Shown here: piece by piece, positions 62,249-64,000 of the stretch
Position numbering within the stretch: position 1 is the stretch's first letter
Layout: each line of letters starts with the position of its first letter
Source: JAKZVK01 sp965248255
GTDB taxonomy: Bacteria > Acidobacteriota > Terriglobia > Bryobacterales > UBA6623
Assembly: GCA_965248255.1 (NCBI GenBank)
Contig: CBDFIW010000004.1
Coordinates: forward strand, 992,001 to 1,056,000
Reading direction: 5' to 3'
DNA: 64,000 bases
Translations under genes and position numbers: made by a program
The notes under the pieces: generated by a model
The model's database searches: none
What the model was told of the DNA's origin: nothing
What the model saw: only the letters and a program-made list of their open reading frames with translations

Positions 62249-63069
62249 ACGCGGCCGTTCGTGCCGCGAGGGTCAGGCGCTGTCCTACGGTCACTCAGAA
62301 TTGGCGCTTCGGGCTCACTGCAGGCTACCCCCGGCAATAGGTGTCCCTTCGCGCGCGGACCTGTCGCGCTATGAAGAATGCCCGATCTGTCTGCCGCCCA
62401 CTGGCACGCCGACCCAACGCCGGCTCCCATCGCCAGGCGTCACCGATCCGGGCTCCGTCGAAAGTGACGCGACGATGCTGAAGTCGATGGTAAGGCGCCC
62501 CCGTGTTGGTGCAGAAGGTCTTGCTACAAGTCCGGAATCGGTATCGACGAGGCTTCCCCAATTTTGTCCGGTGAAAGCCGTAACGGACGATCCTTCCGGC
62601 AGCGACTCTTCCCGCCAGCGAGCGTTCCCTGTTTGCGCAGCTGAGACTCTTCATTACTTCTGGACGGGTCGACGGCAGGACTGGTCGCCCCGGAAGTCTC
62701 AAATCGGGGCAGGTACACGACTTACGATTGGGGCCGGCGGCGGCAGAACGGAAGCACCGTCCAGAGGGGAGCGGTTCCCCTCCGAGTCGCACCATGCGAC
62801 GGCATCTTGGTGACAACAAACACCGTCGACCACCTACTGAAACGCATGGTCCATGTTAATTCTTCGCTTGCTATGATGCTACGGACCGTCGATGGCTGGA
62901 AAGCTGAATTCGGCGTGTGTCGCTGCCCTGTCACGAGGCTGTGGGCTTCTGCCAATCATCGGCTTGTTGGTCTCGGAAAAGCCGTTCTCACTCAGGCGAT
63001 CAGCCTGCCCCCATCGCTGTGTGGTGACGGCGCGCTGGAAGGCAAGGCCTCAGAGCCCGCGTTGAACCT
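62249..63069. other. Intergenic region with a decayed transposase, otherwise no gene
   Basis: 821 bp. The minus strand around 62435-62600 contains a zinc-ribbon transposase remnant. Possible promoter-like sequence (TATGAT near 62871) precedes gmd by about 200 bp, but is not convincing. No other gene was seen. Confidence 0.55.
62435..62600 (-). pseudogene. Zinc-ribbon transposase-like remnant
   Basis: Reads 'VRYGFHRTKLGKPRRYRFRT', then 'CSKTFCTNTGAPYHRLQHRR'. The C-x4-C plus 'TNTG.PYHRLQHRR' resembles the N-terminal zinc ribbon of IS1-like transposases. The first Cys pair and the catalytic part are absent. Low certainty. Confidence 0.4.
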
Positions 63070-64000
63070 ATGAGGAATCAAGTGGCCAAGAGAGCTCTGA
63101 TCACCGGAATCACTGGTCAAGATGGGTCATATCTGGCCGAGTTGCTTCCCTCTAAGGGATACGAAGTCCATGGGCTCGTCCGCCGCGTTGCGCTTGAAGA
63201 TCCGTATCATCGCTTCTGGCGGATCCACAAGATTCTCGACGACTTGGTCCTTCACGCAGCATCTCTGGAAAGCTACGCCAGCGTCTACCGCGTGATCGAT
63301 CGCGTGAGGCCGGACGAGTGCTACCACTTAGCCTCACAAAGCTTTGTTAGCTACTCATTCGATGACGCGTTTTCTACGTTCAACACGAATGTCAACGGAA
63401 CGCACTACGTGCTAGACGCCGTGAGAAACCTGGCACCGAATTGTCGCCTTTACTTTGCCGGCTCCAGTGAGCAGTTCGGCAACGCAGAAGACGTGCCCCA
63501 GTCCGAGAAGACGCGGTTTCATCCGAGGTCAGCATACGGAATCAGCAAGGGCACGGGCTACGAGTTGACTCGCAACTATCGAGAGGCCTATGGGCTGCAC
63601 GCGAGCAGTGGGATTCTTTTCAACCACGAATCCCCACGTCGCGGCTTCGAGTTTGTCACTCGCAAGATTACGTCCGGTGTGGCTCGCATTCTGGCGGGTG
63701 ACGCCGAGACTCTTTCGCTTGGCAATCTCAGTGCGAAACGGGACTGGGGACATGCGAAAGAATACGTGGAAGCCATGTGGCTGATGCTCCAGCAGCCCGT
63801 CCCTGATGACTATGTCCTCGCGACTGGAGAAAGTCATTCGGTGCAGGAGTTTGTAGATGTTGCTTTCTCATTCGTGGGATTGGACTATCGTGACTATGTC
63901 GTCATTGACAAGAAGTTGCTTCGGCCAGCGGAAGTAAACATTCTCGTGGGCGACGCAACCAAGGCACGTGAGCGGCTGGGCTGGCAAGCTCATGTTTCGC
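63070..64000 (+). CDS. gmd: GDP-mannose 4,6-dehydratase, 3' part outside the window
   Basis: First 310 codons of an extended SDR converting GDP-mannose to GDP-4-keto-6-deoxymannose, the first step to GDP-fucose/rhamnose/perosamine. 'ALITGITGQDGSYLAELLPS' is the NADP motif; 'ECYHLASQSFVSYSFDDAFS' and 'LYFAGSSEQFGNAEDVPQSE' carry the catalytic Ser/Glu region; 'RSAYGISKGTGYELTRNYRE' has the Tyr-x-x-x-Lys; 'SGILFNHESPRRGFEFVTRK' is diagnostic for GMD. ATG 63070 is used; GTG 63082, with GAGGAATCAA just upstream, is a good alternative start. The frame is still open at the window end. With the upstream GT2 and methyltransferase it may belong to a surface-polysaccharide locus. Confidence 0.93.
   Translation, partial: MRNQVAKRALITGITGQDGSYLAELLPSKGYEVHGLVRRVALEDPYHRFWRIHKILDDLVLHAASLESYASVYRVIDRVRPDECYHLASQSFVSYSFDDAFSTFNTNVNGTHYVLDAVRNLAPNCRLYFAGSSEQFGNAEDVPQSEKTRFHPRSAYGISKGTGYELTRNYREAYGLHASSGILFNHESPRRGFEFVTRKITSGVARILAGDAETLSLGNLSAKRDWGHAKEYVEAMWLMLQQPVPDDYVLATGESHSVQEFVDVAFSFVGLDYRDYVVIDKKLLRPAEVNILVGDATKARERLGWQAHVS

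Noticed and set aside
1..64000. CRISPR array, tRNA or rRNA genes
   Set aside because: No regularly spaced repeats, cloverleaf-type sequence or rRNA-like stretches were seen by reading; a dedicated scan would settle tRNAs.

Overview
The window looks like a chromosomal segment of a high-GC, Gram-negative soil- or sponge-type bacterium, most likely an acidobacterium (inference). Pointers are an Oar-like TonB-dependent receptor with an N-terminal carboxypeptidase-regulatory domain, many secreted Tat or lipoprotein enzymes, periplasmic MsrA and MsrB, a PhoD phosphatase, a sulfatase, an FGE-like protein, a PQQ-type propeller, and LRR/NHL propeller proteins. No rRNA, tRNA or CRISPR was recognised.

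Layout. 1-3.8 kb: partial M19 dipeptidase, IS5-type and IS630-type elements joined end to end, then remnants of a DapA-family gene and a DUF3830 gene. 3.8-5.7 kb: dispersed repeats and copy 1 of a 1587-bp IS1202/ISNCY-like element. 5.8-10.3 kb: GlcG/HbpS-like protein and a broken TonB receptor. 10.5-12.1 kb: copy 2 of the IS. 12.4-14.2 kb: hydroxyacid dehydrogenase + HpcH/HpaI aldolase operon. 14.4-17.2 kb: large TIR-NTPase-TPR protein preceded by a hairpin repeat. 18-19.2 kb: exported msrB-msrA. 19.8-22.3 kb: frameshifted sulfatase and a di-haem cytochrome c peroxidase lipoprotein. 22.4-24.0 kb: copy 3 of the IS. 24.2-35 kb: mannonate dehydratase-like protein, PHP phosphatase, PQQ dehydrogenase, FGE-like/esterase fusion, PilZ-like protein, M19 dipeptidase lipoprotein, uronate-dehydrogenase-like epimerase. 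35.4-50.7 kb: LRR protein, two SDRs, broken CoA-transferase, NIPSNAP, PhoD, DapF homologue lacking both catalytic cysteines, TolB-propeller/CehA-type hydrolase, exported PLP enzyme, NHL propeller, rhodanese with a coupled small protein. 50.8-57.5 kb: four IS elements in 6 kb, two of them interrupting genes. 59.2-64 kb: GT2 glycosyltransferase, methyltransferase, NHL propeller, and a GDP-mannose 4,6-dehydratase running off the end, possibly the edge of a surface-polysaccharide locus.

Two themes stand out. First, mobile DNA is dense: seven full-length insertion sequences from five types, all with defined ends, plus several families of short structured repeats (GTAG...CTAC palindromes, a ~175-bp hairpin repeat, two ~105-125-bp inverted-repeat elements, a 136-bp three-stem element). 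Second, many genes are broken by one base or by an IS. This may be real decay, but single-base indels in short homopolymers could also be assembly error. The most attractive candidate for an undescribed function is the stand-alone TIR-STAND-TPR protein. Other notable points are the Cys-to-Ser DapF homologue, the IS-split deiodinase-like/EF-hand fusion, and the 19-bp target duplications of the IS1202-like element.
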